Of a stretch of 64,000 nucleotides of DNA, positions 34,870 to 46,884 are shown in pieces. Where the stretch lies: the NCBI GenBank assembly GCA_037893225.1, contig JAZGUH010000763.1, positions 124,001 to 188,000 of the forward strand. The letters are read 5' to 3'. Both the position numbers and the translations under genes were made by a program. Under the pieces are notes generated by a model. That model did no database searches, had not been told where the DNA came from, and was given only the letters and a program-made list of their open reading frames with translations. This DNA is from Hippasteria phrygiana (Eukaryota > Echinodermata > Asteroidea > Valvatida > Goniasteridae). How positions within the stretch are numbered: position 1 is the stretch's first letter; every line of letters begins with the position of its first letter.

Positions 34870-35810
34870 AGGAAACATGATTTAGGATATATATTGCATT
34901 ATTCCTGCTTAAAAAAATAAAGTATTATCTTGACAATGATATTTTGTGTCCAGAGACAATTATTTCCCAGATTAAATATGAGAATAAAATTCTTGAAAAT
35001 GTTTGTCCAAACTACTCCGCCCCGTGAGTGGGACCCTCATTAACATAAGTGTGTGACGTAGACCGAGGCACATTACAGATTCTGCTCGAGCCGGCCCCAT
35101 TCATCACGCGTATGCATTGATCGAGTGTACATTCTTCGTCCAAAATCTAAGCAAAATATAGTGTTTTTCGGCCATGCCGACAAGGTGTGTGGCTGCTGGG
35201 TGCAGCAAAACAACGAAGGCTGGAGTAAGCCTTTAATTCATTTATTTCCAACTGATGCGAAATATCGCAGAATTTGGACGGCGAAAGTGAAGGTGACAAG
35301 AGCGTTATGTAGCGACCACTTTGAGCCGTCGTGTTTCGATACTGATATTTTCAAATCATGGGATGACAATTAAAAATATGCTAAAGTCCACTGCCATCCC
35401 AACAAAGTTCCCAGATGTGAGTAAGGTACAGGCGAAAGCAGTTAAACGGCCCATTCCCCGAGGAGCCTTCGCTAAAAGGGAGAAAATCAGGGTAAGTTCG
35501 ATGTTAGTTGTTGCAACTTACGAAATTGCACGTGTAGACCTAGTGTAGGCTACGTGTGTATACGATGTACACGCGTCATTTACCGGGTCCAGTCGATCCA
35601 TGAATTTCGGTGCCTCGGTCTACGTTACGAACAGCGCCCTCAATTTGAGTCTCGACAAATTCCAAAAAAGGGGGTCGATTTTTGGGCGGCAAATAATCAC
35701 ACTAAAACTTCACTTGAACCAGTTTGGCTTTTAATTCACATTTAATACATATAAATGAATTTATTCATGAAATAAAATGTGATCCGGCCAGTTTGAGAAG
35801 CATGTTTCCT
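34870..35810. mobile_element. Kolobok-like transposon, internally deleted copy
   Basis: 941 bp bounded by AGGAAACATG and CATGTTTCCT, with TTAA at 34866-34869 and 35811-35814. Its left 670 bp match, inverted, the right end of the 14420-18548 copy, including the THAP exon. Its last 250 bp match the left end of that copy, so about 3 kb of interior is missing. ACGTAGACCGAGGCAC near each end is a subterminal inverted repeat and a candidate transposase-binding site. Confidence 0.78.
35174..35491 (+). pseudogene. THAP-domain exon in the deleted Kolobok-like copy
   Basis: Starts MPTRCVAAGCSK and continues in broken frames through FPTDAKYRRIWTAKVKVTRA, CSDHFEPSCFD, a frame change, then STAIPTKFPDVSK and a basic tail (RPIPRGAFAKREKIR) up to a GTAAGT donor at 35492. 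A stop after GVSL and a frameshift disable it. Confidence 0.75.
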
Positions 35811-36122
35811 TTAAAAAGCACGTTGATAACTTCAATTCAAAGCGTTGCAAAACAGAAACACGAACTAGAATTGCCAAAAGTTTCTGACATGCATCCATAT
35901 TATTTGACTATGTGACAACGTACCGGTACCGTACATGAGATCAAAAAACGATCAATATTTTAATAAATCAATATTTCAATACGTAAATATTTAGGACCTG
36001 GGATGCTCCGTGTTCTTAATGGTTCAAAGTCCACCGTATAATCTGTATATAACTCTGTATTTGAACAAACAAACAAACAATGTATCACTAACAGAGGTCT
36101 GCTAAGTTCACGCAAAACATAC

Positions 36123-36186
36123 CAAGAGTTCGCCCGTGGAAAGATCCCTCAAACGACAGTACGGTGTGCGTCGGACAGCCTGGTGC
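36123..36186 (-). CDS. ABAT: ABAT exon (APGCPTHTVLSFEGSFHGRT)
   Basis: 64 nt between a TTTGCATATAG acceptor and a GTATGT donor. It encodes 21 codons from APGCP to GRTL plus one base of Gly, matching vertebrate APGCP..SFMGAFHGRT. The arginine of HGRT corresponds to the residue binding the substrate carboxylate in pig enzyme. Confidence 0.94.
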
Positions 36187-36235
36187 CTATATGCAAACAG
36201 TGAGAACCATACCAGCCTCTCATACTTGTGACCTG

Positions 36236-36446
36236 GGGCCAATGTGCTTAGCATGCAAATGCTTCCTTGATAAAAAACTGGATTACCAACCACATTTCCA
36301 TGTGTGGAATATTGCTTTTGACTGGCATTCAGCTGTTGTTTAGCATGAAAATTACATGGACTTTTGGCTGGTAACCTGTTTTTACTAAGCAAGACATTTT
36401 CATGCTAAGCAAATGTTTGTGCTTAACAGCTCTATGAAATTGGCCC
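36236..36446. mobile_element. 211-bp MITE with CTG flanks (copy 1)
   Basis: The ends GGGCCAATGTGC and GAAATTGGCCC are inverted and flanked by CTG on both sides. The interior ACTGGATTACCAACCA and CATGGACTTTTGGCTGGTAA match the copy at 46274-46514. It lies 49 bp upstream of the acceptor of the ABAT exon at 36186, possibly over its branch-point region. Confidence 0.75.
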
Positions 36447-36531
36447 CTGTTCTTACGAAATAGGTGGAAAGTCTCAAAATTGGAAAATCAAGATTATGTT
36501 ATTTCCTGAAAGTACAGGCTAAAAGCTTTAA

Positions 36532-39500
36532 AGGCAGTGTACATGATTGGTCATTGTTGCAATTTTCAGAAATGGGCGGATTTGGGGGTTAGTATTTTTT
36601 TTATAGGAAATATCGTTCCACTGACCTGTTCAAAGTTTTGCCTTGTTGGATGGCGAAAAAAATGAGAGAAAAACGGCGCTCGTTTTCAACCATTGGGCGG
36701 ATGATAGCCATTGGTCAAGGCGTGCGTGGCTATGAGCGCGTGACGCGCCCCGGATACGCCATGGCGCCATCATGTCCGGGACGTGCCACTCTAGTCCGGT
36801 CAATTTACGTTTTGACCTAGAACTAATTGCAATAGAAATAATTCAAGCATAAATCAACTTCGTATAATTGCACAAACAATATGTGAAAAATCTAATTTTT
36901 TTCTATGGAGTGGAAAGGTGTTTTTCAAGCACTTTTTGTAGAATAAAATTAGAGTTTTTTGTACCCAAACTATGGAGGGCGCCCTTTCGTAATTCGTCTG
37001 GTGACTTGCCTCGATGTGCATACATTGTGACACGTAATGTTTATGATGTATGACTGCAGCAGACAACGGATCTTTACTTGGAAAAGTAACCTTTGGCGTG
37101 AGAAATAGTTTCAGTCTTTGATATCTAAAATAAATATGAAGGGTTTATTATATATCAAAACAGCATTAGCTTGTGATTTGGTTCACATTTAGGCCTTTTG
37201 ACGTGATTGTCCGTTCTCACACGGGGTGCGTATCCGGGCAGCCCATAGTACACAAAACGCTTGCGCTTTGCGTGTTAACAGAAAAGGGATGGTCAGTGTC
37301 GGAGCAGGGCAAAGTGTTCCCTCAGAGCGATGCAGTTGTCGGCATGTGCAAGTTGCAAAGTTATGCTCCACCGTACCAACGTGACTGCCTGATGGACTGG
37401 ATCGAAGGACCAACCGTTGAAGTTTGAACAGTTGTGTATTTTGATTCCTAAAATCGAGGGGAGCACCGAGTCACCAACAATTGAATTTGTCTACTAGTTT
37501 TCAATCATTCATCCAAAACCACTAAATATAGGCTTCTAAATAGTTTTAATTCTATTCCTCTGAAAGGTTTTCCCCTAAGCCATGATAATAAAGGTTTTAG
37601 ATTTTTGTCCACCGCCCCCGCACCTCTTCGTGGCAGCGGCACAAAAAAAATTAATATTTTGTAAAAGTTTTAATTACAAATGGCCACCCACAAAATCAAT
37701 TTAAATGTACCAAAATGAAATACTGAGGCATATTTGTACATAATATGCATGTGACGCCGAGACCAAAACGCAAATTCGTAATCGTATATCCCGTACGTAC
37801 CGCCGCATATGGCGCAGTCCGCATGTGCCAGCGTATAGCGCACGCAGCATACTTTCCCCCTTCCATTCGGTATTTAATTTTTAATGTAAAATGCTTGTAT
37901 TATTATTGTATCAATTTGGGTTTGGGGGTTGGTGAGTTGCTTGTTGGTGTTTGTTTGTCTAGCTCTTTTTTTCCGTTTGGTTGTTGGTCAATGTATGTCT
38001 GAATGTATGTCAGATCCGTTGTTTGTGTTATTGTTTATATTTGTTATTGATTAAATGCTTGTTGGTCAATTAGTGCTTTTCCTAGAATATATTTCCTATT
38101 ATATGTTAATATGTGTCCGCTCTTTTGCCCTTTTGACCTGCGTAATTTAGCCCCTAATCTTATGATTTTTTTGTTTGAACTTTTATCTCAGAAAGAAACT
38201 CACTTGCAATAAAAATAATGATATGAAAAACAAGCCTCCCGACATCTAGACAATTTCCGGACCCAAATCTAAAAACCTTAATCTCATGGCCTAAGAAATT
38301 AAAGTTCCCCCTTTTTTTGGGGGGGGGGGGGGCTGCCAAAAAACTGGGGACACGTTTATGGGTAGTAGCAAAGCATTCTAATTTTTATTTCGGTGAAAGG
38401 TTTTCATCTAGAGAAAATGGTGAAATGTTGACCTTTGTCTTGTTTTAGCCGTTAAAAACTGGGGAACAAATTAATAGGTTGCAACATTTCAATTTTTATT
38501 TGGCTGAAAAGATGTTTTATGCCTTAAAGCAAATGTTGAAGATTTGTTATTTTTTTTTCATACTGTAAAACAAAAGTGGGATACTAGTTACTAGTTAAGA
38601 AGTTGCAACATTTTTATGTTTATTTCCAAGTTTTTCCCCTTCTGTAGGAGCAATAGATTTTTTCTTCTTTCTGGTAATTTCTTTGCTCTGTAAAAAAATC
38701 CGGGGAACAAGCAAAGAGGTTTAAAGTATAATCAAACACGTAATCGTCCTGAGACCAGGGGGTTATCAAAGTGGAACAGTGACGGGAACCCCTGATGCAT
38801 GTACGCTACAAAACTCTTGTAAATTAACACTCCATTAAAAATAGACTCGATACCGTTCAAAATCCTTCTCTAAATTGACCTTTGTCACATATGTTATTAT
38901 CTGTGAACACTCTTACACGAACTATTAAAAAGTGGAACTCCATTATTTGTGTAAATTTGTCCTTCCTGTTAAATTCCTTTTCTCGAAAGGACCCTAATTG
39001 TACAGCGAACTTTTCACTTCTCGATTTAATAGGCCTACAACTATATTTGTCTTCATTCGGCTCTTAAGGTTGTTTAAATTTCGGAAATTTTTAGGTTGTA
39101 CTGAGCTCCTTGAATTAGCTGTGAAATTCCGGATTCTGGTTTTTATTCTCTCCCCCCCCCCCCCCCCCCCCACCACCACCAAAAGTAAGATTGGACTGAA
39201 GCCCATGTCCACAGTCAAGGCCTATATGGAAGAAAGATTTTCCTCAGAATTAATGATTAATTGAGCTGCCATACTGTGATCATTTTTAGCCAATACATGA
39301 ATACTAATTAAGGTAGTAAAAAAACAAATCCAAAATCTTAATTGTTTTCCACAATAATACTTTACTTTTTCCCGGTAGCTTTCCGGCAAGATAAAATACC
39401 AAAGAATGCACTAATATATCGACAGGAAAAAGCCGTCTGTTGTTGATCAGTCGCGTTTCCCAACGTCTCCCGCGTGATGTGAACGGATCTCCTGACGGGC

Positions 39501-39972
39501 AACACACGCCAGGCAGAAAACATGGCACCGTCCATACGACAGTTTACGCTTTAACGCGTTATGAAAATTCAGTCCAAAAATGGTGAGTAAAACCACCTTT
39601 CCACTCCCTGGATTAAATTAGATTTTTAGTATGTTAACCAGTGGATTTTCCTTCGTGCGTGAGTGTTAAAATAAATTATATTGCAATTACTTCTAGGTCA
39701 GGGCCTGTTTCGTCGTAATTTGACCGGACTACTCGTCCGGGTAGCCACGCGCGCCTTGACTAACGGCTACAGGGCAGTTTTCCAACGATTTCCTGCTGGA
39801 AATCGTTGGAGAACGATATACATTTCCACTTTTCTTGACAACGACAGCACACCTGGTGCCATCATTTCACAGGATGATTGAAACTACTATTAACTTACAG
39901 TCTAGTAAGGTATATCGTAATAATTCAGTAAAAAAAAAAATATTGGAGGATTACCAATCGTGTACACTACCC
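36532..39972. mobile_element. TTAA-flanked element, AGGCAGTGTACA / GGGTAGTGTACA ends, 3.4 kb
   Basis: The left end AGGCAGTGTACATGATTGGT and the right end (read inward) GGGTAGTGTACACGATTGGT are inverted. TTAA lies at 36528-36531 and 39973-39976. Subterminal segments share an inverted TCCGGTCAATTTACG. Termini and TTAA fit Kolobok. The interior (36.85-39.65 kb) shows no transposase and includes homopolymers at 38319 and 39152; it may be two independent ends with unrelated DNA between them. Confidence 0.6.
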
Positions 39973-40932
39973 TTAATTTGATAGGCCTATTGTGTGATGT
40001 GGTATCTCATTCCTAGCCGATACAACCTTTTTAGAGTACGGTCAGATACTTGACCCCTTGTTTTGAAAAAAAATGTGATCAGTGCACACTTTAACCCAAT
40101 ATTTCAAGACTGAATTCAGTTTAAAAACTTTGGGATACGATAGAATAGGGGTTTTCAAATGTAGAGTTGTGATAAATCCTAAAACTGACTTTTCAGTGGA
40201 AAATCGTTGTTTCTGCTTGTAACTCAGAAAACTACAGTGCGACTTCCCGTTCATTTTGTTCTGCCGGGTCACATTTATGGAAGAACTGGAATTGGACTAC
40301 CATTCTGGCAGCAGTTCAATACTTCATCCAAAATAATGATGATTTTAACACACTGAAGGGAACCATCCGTAGACTTCCTTAGTTGCAACATTTGTAATTT
40401 CGGCTGTAGATTTGTTTTAGAAATGATTTTGGACCCAAGAGTGGTGCACTGTAAAACTGTCCCATTCTGTACGCACGAGATTTCATAACTAAAATCAGGC
40501 ATTTGAGTCACATTTTCTCATTTGAATTATCTCATAAAGCCACAAGTACAGAATTTTGGAAAACATGCACAAAGCAACGGGACAACAATTTTGTGCGTAT
40601 ATAGTGTTGGCAACTTTTGCTGACAAGCTCACTGCAAGATATTCTTTTCCCTACCGTATTGCTCCCCCATGAATAGTTACTTTATTGCTCACCCTTTTTT
40701 CCCAGAAAACGAAATGTTTTCAGAATGCCATAAATTTTCCTTCTTGTATTCCAAAATCTCATACGTCCAAAATTATATTTAAATCAGTTTCATCTCATTT
40801 TTTCCCAAAACATTTCCCAAATTGGGGTCTTAAAAGGCCAAGAAAGAATCGTAGTCTCCGGACCCTGCAACTTTTCGGTGTAGCACAGATGTTTTTTTTT
40901 GTAAAAGGTTATCGACTGTTCTGTTCGCTCAC

Positions 40933-40992
40933 CTGGCCACTGACGCAAGACTTTAACTCTTCAGGGGTCGGCGGGCCTCCCCTTTTCTTTGT
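40933..40992 (-). CDS. ABAT: ABAT exon (TKKRGGPPTPEELKSCVSGQ)
   Basis: 60 nt, 20 codons, between a TATATCAG acceptor and a GTGAGC donor. TKKRGG..PEELKSC..GQ aligns with vertebrate RSKERG..QEELETCMINQ, immediately before APGCP. It was found because the phases of the flanking exons require a phase-0 exon here. Confidence 0.88.
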
Positions 40993-41224
40993 CTGATATA
41001 GAAATATATTATAGGAAAAGATCATTATATTAAAAAAAAATGCAAATAAAATATAGTAATTACAAATTCGGATTTACGCAAGCAAGGCCAAAAGAAAGGA
41101 AGTGCAGTTAAACAAAGTAAGGAATTATAGACTTTTTCGAACTTAAAAAAAAAAAAAAATTAATTCAATACAATTTATGTTGACAACTTTAACGTAATGG
41201 TGGACAGTGGATTCAGTGCTGTGA

Positions 41225-41910
41225 ATTTGTTTTTGCATTCAATAGGGGACCTTTAACAATAGGGGACCTTTAACAATAGAGGACAATAGGGTCCCCGATT
41301 GAGAAAGGTCCCCGTATGACAATCGTGTACAAAACCAATGAAGGCCCTTGCGAAAAGGTTAAAGCATGAACAAATAGGAGGACAATAGGAGGTCCCCGAT
41401 TGCAGGCGTTCACACACTTGTGTGAGTTAGCGGTGCATACACTGTGTGGACCTGTGAATAAAAGATTTCGGCGTGAACAACAGATGAGTGACACTATGTG
41501 GACCTGGGTCAGGTCCACATAGTGTTTCGCTCTCTCTGGAAAAGGGCTTCAAAGGCAAAATGGGGTTAGGGATACTTCAGGGGGCCACTATCAAAAATTG
41601 GGGTTAAAAACATTTTCTGGATGTGAGAGAAATGAGGATTTTGGCCGAGAATTCTTAACTACACGAATACAAAGGAATGTCCACACTGCGTATGTGAAAC
41701 AGAGCTGGGTGTCGTTGTGCATGTGTAAATACCGGCAATCGTGGACTAGGGACAAAAGAGTTAGGGCATAGACAAAGGGTCCACGATTGATCGAACGTCC
41801 ACGATTGAAAATCGTGTACAAAACATATATGGGAGGCCTTCCGAAAAAGTATAAACAAAAGAGGGACAATAGGAGGTCCGCGTTTGCCGGTATTTACACA
41901 CTTAGGTGTG
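41225..41910. repeat. imperfect tandem duplication, about 470-bp period
   Basis: The blocks at 41300-41425 and 41785-41910 share ATCGTGTACAAAAC, GGACAATAGGAGGTCC and a CACACTT(A/G)TGTG-type end. A small direct repeat of GGGGACCTTTAACAATAG lies at 41246-41280. Confidence 0.65.
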
Positions 41911-41914
41911 TGTG

Positions 41915-42135
41915 TGGGGGGAGGGGGGGGGGGGGGGGGGGGGGGCTTGCCCTTTTCTGTTTTTTGTGGTTCTCTGTTGTTTTGTGTTTTAAACTGAAAG
42001 AGCCGCTTGTATTCTTTTTTCAGGCGAAAAAAAAACCAGGTTACCTTTGAAAAAAAAAGATTCTGCCGCAAAATTGGGTCACTTTTGAACAAAGTGCAAT
42101 TTTGCGTTCCCCCCCCCCCCCCCCCCCCCCCCCGA
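41915..42135. repeat. poly(G)/poly(C)-bounded segment
   Basis: A G run of more than 20 at about 41918-41943 and a C run of about 23 at about 42110-42132 bound 170 bp with poly(A) blocks. The layout resembles the G/C-run MITEs, but CAGGGG-type ends are not visible. The right edge is 140 bp from the ABAT exon at 42275. Confidence 0.6.
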
Positions 42136-42274
42136 GCCGAGCCAAAGCTTGGATAACCCACTGTACTAATTCGGAAATGGAATATTTTGGGTGAAAAAAA
42201 TATTCTAACTATTTTAAAAATGCAAATGTTTTACATTTTTGAGAAAGAAAAAATCATCATTATCTTTCACTCAC

Positions 42275-42367
42275 ACTGTACCACATCAATGCCTGCTTGA
42301 CAGCGTTCTCGTTACTGCAAGTACCACACATCATAGTCTGTACACGGTTCATCCCTTTCGGTGCCAC
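42275..42367 (-). CDS. ABAT: ABAT exon with Fe-S cysteines (CGTCSNENA)
   Basis: 93 nt, 31 codons, between a TTTCTTAG acceptor and a GTGAGT donor. It encodes [20 protein letters not shown], then [11 protein letters not shown], matching vertebrate VAPKGM...ACGSCSNENAL. The C-x2-C pair corresponds to pig Cys135 and Cys138, which hold the 2Fe-2S cluster between the subunits. The following Ser-Asn region contacts the PLP phosphate. Confidence 0.95.
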
Positions 42368-43377
42368 CTAAGAAATAAAATTTAAAAAACACTTTGTTTT
42401 CTTTCAGGATATAAATGTTTCAATCAAGTTTCAAGTTGATACATTGCGCCGTCTTAAAGGAAAATCGCGGAGAATTCTTGTGTGGGGAAAAACAAAAACA
42501 AGAAAGAACCGAAGCAATAGGTGATCGGGGTTTAACCCAGTCACATAAGGCCAAGTAAAAAAAAACATGTTTAGCGTCCGGGATTTTCCAAAAAGGAATG
42601 AGGGGGCTTTCTATTTGTTACTTTCAAGAGGGCCGCCACTCTTTTATAAATTTCCGACAACCGTAGGTTTTTCAACTATTCTAAGACACAAAAATTAAAG
42701 AAATATGTTGGACAAGAGAATTGAACATGTTTACAGTGGTTTTAATAGTTTAAGATATGCTTGTATTTTATTTTCCGATGGATCGGTTGACATTTTGGGG
42801 TTTTTTTTCACCTCATAGTTTCCACTGGTAAAAAAATATATAATAATAATCCAGGCGGCCCCAAAAAAGGAAGCGGGCGGGGAGGTTAAACATGTTTTTT
42901 TACCTCGCCTAAAATGAAGATCGTTAGCTGTGTTTACCCATTTAAAATTTCACAATTCAAACCTACACAAAAACAATAGCAGACCTCCTCTTTAGGTAGA
43001 CATGACTCCGTGTGTGTGTGGTTTTTTTTTACCAATCATCCCAAGATATTTGTAATTCAACTTCCTTAGAAATGTGTTACATGTATAATTTTTTGTTAAT
43101 ACATTATCATATTTTCAAGCCGGTATTCTATTTAAATGTTATATTAGTCATGTAGTAAACTGTAATGTATGCAGTGTCCCAGTGGAAACGAATTTAAAAT
43201 GTTCGGGCGTGGGAAATAAACAAAAGAAAGCTAAATGCATTAGTTTTCTATTTCTCCTGTTACCAATTGATAAATAGGCATTTATGCATACCTTAAAAAA
43301 TCCAATATTCTTTAACTGACCAAAATATTTTTAAAAAGATTTATCCTCAGACATCTTATTAATTATTCAAAACTTAC

Positions 43378-43458
43378 CGACATTAAAATATCGGCAACGA
43401 TGCTTGGGTGCTGCCCGCCCGGAAACACTCCCAGTGCTGGCCTGTTCACCAAGTACGC
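43378..43458 (-). CDS. ABAT: ABAT exon (VNRPALGVFPGG)
   Basis: 81 nt, 27 codons, between an AATTTCTCAG acceptor and a GTAAGT donor. AYLVNRPALGVFPGG...ADILMS aligns with vertebrate MFVNRPALGILPPENF...SLLS. Phase 0 at both ends. Confidence 0.93.
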
Positions 43459-44489
43459 CTGAGAAATTGAAGCCAAACTTTTACTTGACCAGGTGATAGG
43501 GTTAGCCACATTTTAGGGTGCCAGCACTACCACCCACCCTTACGGTTATCCTGGGTCCAGATCTAAATAGCCGTTAAATCTACAAAAGATACCATGAAAA
43601 TTATCCCAATTTTCAGACCTATAGACACGGGTGGGGTAGCTTCTACCGTTGGTGAGACCAGCTCACATCCCCTACCTCCGAAATTAAAATTAAATGCCTG
43701 CTAATTTCTATTATATATATTCTCACGAGTTTCAATATTTCTTTATAGGGCGTCCCTTTTTCAATTCTATGGTTCTCATTTGTTTGGCCTCGGTGGAGGG
43801 TCGGTCGGTCGAAAGAAATAAAAATCATGGGTAAAAGAAATTACATTGTAGGCTAAATCAAATGATGAAAAAGCACGTTTTGCGTCAAACACGTCGTCTG
43901 TGTCTTATTTCTAAATAAATAATAAAAAAATAAACCCAACTTTGGCAACATTTGGCATTAAATAAAAAAAATGAATCATCTTTGGCTACGGTAGTCGTAT
44001 AAAAATGACGATTATAGAATGCTGTGTCGGGACTTTTATTTTAATAAATATTCACGTTTTCCAAAACTTGTAAATTTTGCCTCACCGTGTCTGCTAAAAA
44101 GTACCGTCTATATTTTAACATAAATCTTTAATGGTGGTCTGTCCATGGAAGTTCCATTGTCTGGTTCCCATTCTACAGCTGCAAACGCAAAATGACGCCG
44201 AAGGACGATATTTCCACCGCGAAATCGTAAATACTTTTACAGGATCAAAATAACGACAGTGCGGTAAACAAAATAAAACGACGCACCGTGTAAAGTGAAT
44301 GGCGCCCCCAATCGTCAATCAGTAGACTTGTCTCAGTAAATTTTGTCGCCTTTCAGGGGAGACAGGGTGTTAAGAAATCATCCTGCAGGCCTAATCGTCT
44401 TTAATCAACAACTGTGCACATCACCAAACCTATTATTAAAAATATGTGACCTTTCCAAGAACACTGGTGGTAACCCGGCCCTCATTTCT

Positions 44490-45200
44490 GACAGATCGAA
44501 TGTAATAAGCATTTTACTTTGAACATCCGGTAACCCCGGAAGTAACGGTTAAACAAACAAAAACCCAAAATGTACATCAAGATCAGATAATCACCAAATG
44601 TAAACACACTGTGTACTGCAGTTCATGAAATAAGACGTTTAAAAATGCTCAAAAAGTTAAACTTGATGACGTCACCACGACATCACTACAAAACATCTTT
44701 ACATGTCACCCAAATAGTTCTAAAGAGGTGGTCATCCGAGGACCCAGATTCATGTATCTACTACCAATCTGATGTTATAAATTCTGAACTTCCAGTAGGC
44801 CTAACCCCGGAAGCTAGGTCAAACAACTTCCAACCAAAACTGTACATATAGAATTAGAAAGATCTATCTGATCACCGAAAATGAAGGTCAAGTTAGATAT
44901 GACGTTTTAAAAATAATCCACTTGTTTGATCTTTTTATAAGTGAGACGTCATCAACTCTTGGCATACCTGCAATTTTTGCATGCATGTACATGTCCATAC
45001 CACTGACCCCCTGGATTGGTCATAGTGTCCGCGTATGTGCTAAAAGTATGATTTTGTGACTGTTTCGGTTTGACCTTCCGGTGACCCCGGAAGGAAAGGC
45101 CACATCAAAAACGGACACAACCAAAATGTAGACCAATATTAGATCTATATGATCTCCAATTATGAAAACCTTCTGAATCGTACTTCATGAGATTTTCACT
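44490..45200. repeat. three diverged tandem units of about 285 bp
   Basis: Each unit carries ACCCCGGAAG followed by a CCAAAATGTA-type motif and a GATC-rich segment (near 44530, 44800 and 45080). A further pair of units lies at 56730-57110. It looks like a satellite-type or multi-copy element. Confidence 0.65.
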
Positions 45201-45429
45201 CCCCGTACATGAAGAACGTCAAGAACAAAGATGGCGGACTTATAGGCCCTTCAGGAACTTGCGTATTTTTTGTGAACTTGGAAACACCCATTCAGTTCAG
45301 GAACAGTATAAATGATATAGGCCTTGAAAATATTGTACGTGATTATAGGAGTAGAATTGTATTTGGCAATTTCTATTGTTGTTCCAGGATTTCAATTATT
45401 TTCGTAAGATCGTGAATTTTAATCTTCTC

Positions 45430-45930
45430 ATTCGAAGTATTAATACGGAGGCTGCCATCTTGAATTTTCGCCCAGACGCACTCTACACGGCACTTTGGCG
45501 TTCGTAATCGACAACCTGAGAACGGGGTTGCGAATACACCTATTGTCTACCCTCTATACCGTCTCCACCGTCTGATGATTCCTTTGACAACACAAATTTG
45601 CATATGAAGCAAGATATGACTGAGGGCAAAGGAACAACCTCCTCTTTTGTGTTGGTCCTTGTGTTCCCGGAACCTCCGGATTCTTTTCAGAAATCTACGG
45701 GGGTGTGTTGGGTAACAATAGTATGGAATGTGTGTCGGGTTAAAGGCAAGAAGGGGGTAATTAATGCCCCATATCGTGCTGGGTATCCCAGCACTACTCA
45801 AGCTGTTATGTTCCCAAGCGGTTCTATGGCAAGCAAGCATTTGTCATGTATTTCTATTTATAATGACGACAAAATCGTTGGAAGGTTGGAAGATTGAAGT
45901 ACTTGATGAGGGATGACTGGATCGTTTTGC
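45430..45930. other. unassigned segment with overlapping open frames
   Basis: Better base balance than its surroundings, with open frames of 97-99 codons on both strands (45547-45840 and 45598-45897). I recognise no domain, and the frames are shadows of each other, so no gene is called. Confidence 0.25.
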
Positions 45931-46273
45931 ATGGTTCGACACAGATATTTTCACACTGTGTGCCTGTTGCTTGTTTAAGTTCATGAAAAGAGCGAGGACG
46001 ATTTGAGTTGTTGAAGAAACTTACCAGTACGCCTAAACCATGTCCAAATTATAGACGGTGGAAAGTAGACAATGAACCGATTGAACCCACAAAGCAGCCA
46101 ATATTATAATCCAAACTAAATGGGCGCAGTGGCGTGGCACACAGTTTGTTATAATGACACGGCGCTTGGGAGGACATAGCCTTGATCAAGGCTGTCAAGC
46201 TTTGAGCTGAGCGAGCGCCCAGCGCTGACCTGGCCAACACAAACCAGTACGTACGTGCCGAGTCCTGCAGCTG

Positions 46274-46514
46274 GGGCCAATTTCATAAAGCTGTTAAGCA
46301 CAAAAATTTGCTTAGCATGCAAATGCTTCCTTGATAAAAACTGGATTACCAACCAGATTTTAGTGTGTGGAATATTGCTTTTTACTGGCATTTATAGCTG
46401 TTGTTTGCTTAGCATATAAATTACATGGACTTTTGGCTGGTAACCTGTTTTACTAAGCAAGACATTTTCATGCTAAGCAAATTTTTGTGCTTAACAACTC
46501 TCTGAAATTGGCCC
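46274..46514. mobile_element. 241-bp MITE with CTG flanks (copy 2)
   Basis: The ends GGGCCAATTTCATAAAGC and GCTCTCTGAAATTGGCCC-type sequence are inverted, with CTG on both sides (46271-46273, 46515-46517). It matches 36236-36446. A partial relative starts near 28184 (GGGGCCGATTTCATCAG). Confidence 0.78.
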
Positions 46515-46884
46515 CTGGTGCCCAGTCACCACCATACGTACACGCATAGTCGAGGCGAAAGACAGCCTTGACCCAACCGTGTTTGCTCACTATGATAATG
46601 AGTACGCGCTATGGTAAACAATCTTCTCTCATTGGATAATGAAATGAGATGACGCGCGCGCATCATATGTGTCTTTACATTTGAAGCGCGTGTTTACTTT
46701 GGACTGTGTACGTGTAGGCTGTCATTCGCCTCAACTATGCGTGTACGTATGGTGGGGACTGTGCACGTACGTACATGTACTGTATTCTACGCACTGTTTA
46801 CGGATGTGTGTGGGGACGTACGTGTACGTCTACGTGCAGGCTAGGCCAGCACGGGCAATGGGCGCTCGCTCGTTTCGAGAACAA

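Noticed and set aside
41655..42161. 168-codon frame with polyglycine and polyproline
   Set aside because: Created by the G and C homopolymers; no domain.
45547..45897. Overlapping frames of 97-99 codons
   Set aside because: Opposite-strand shadows, no domain, no splice context supporting an exon.
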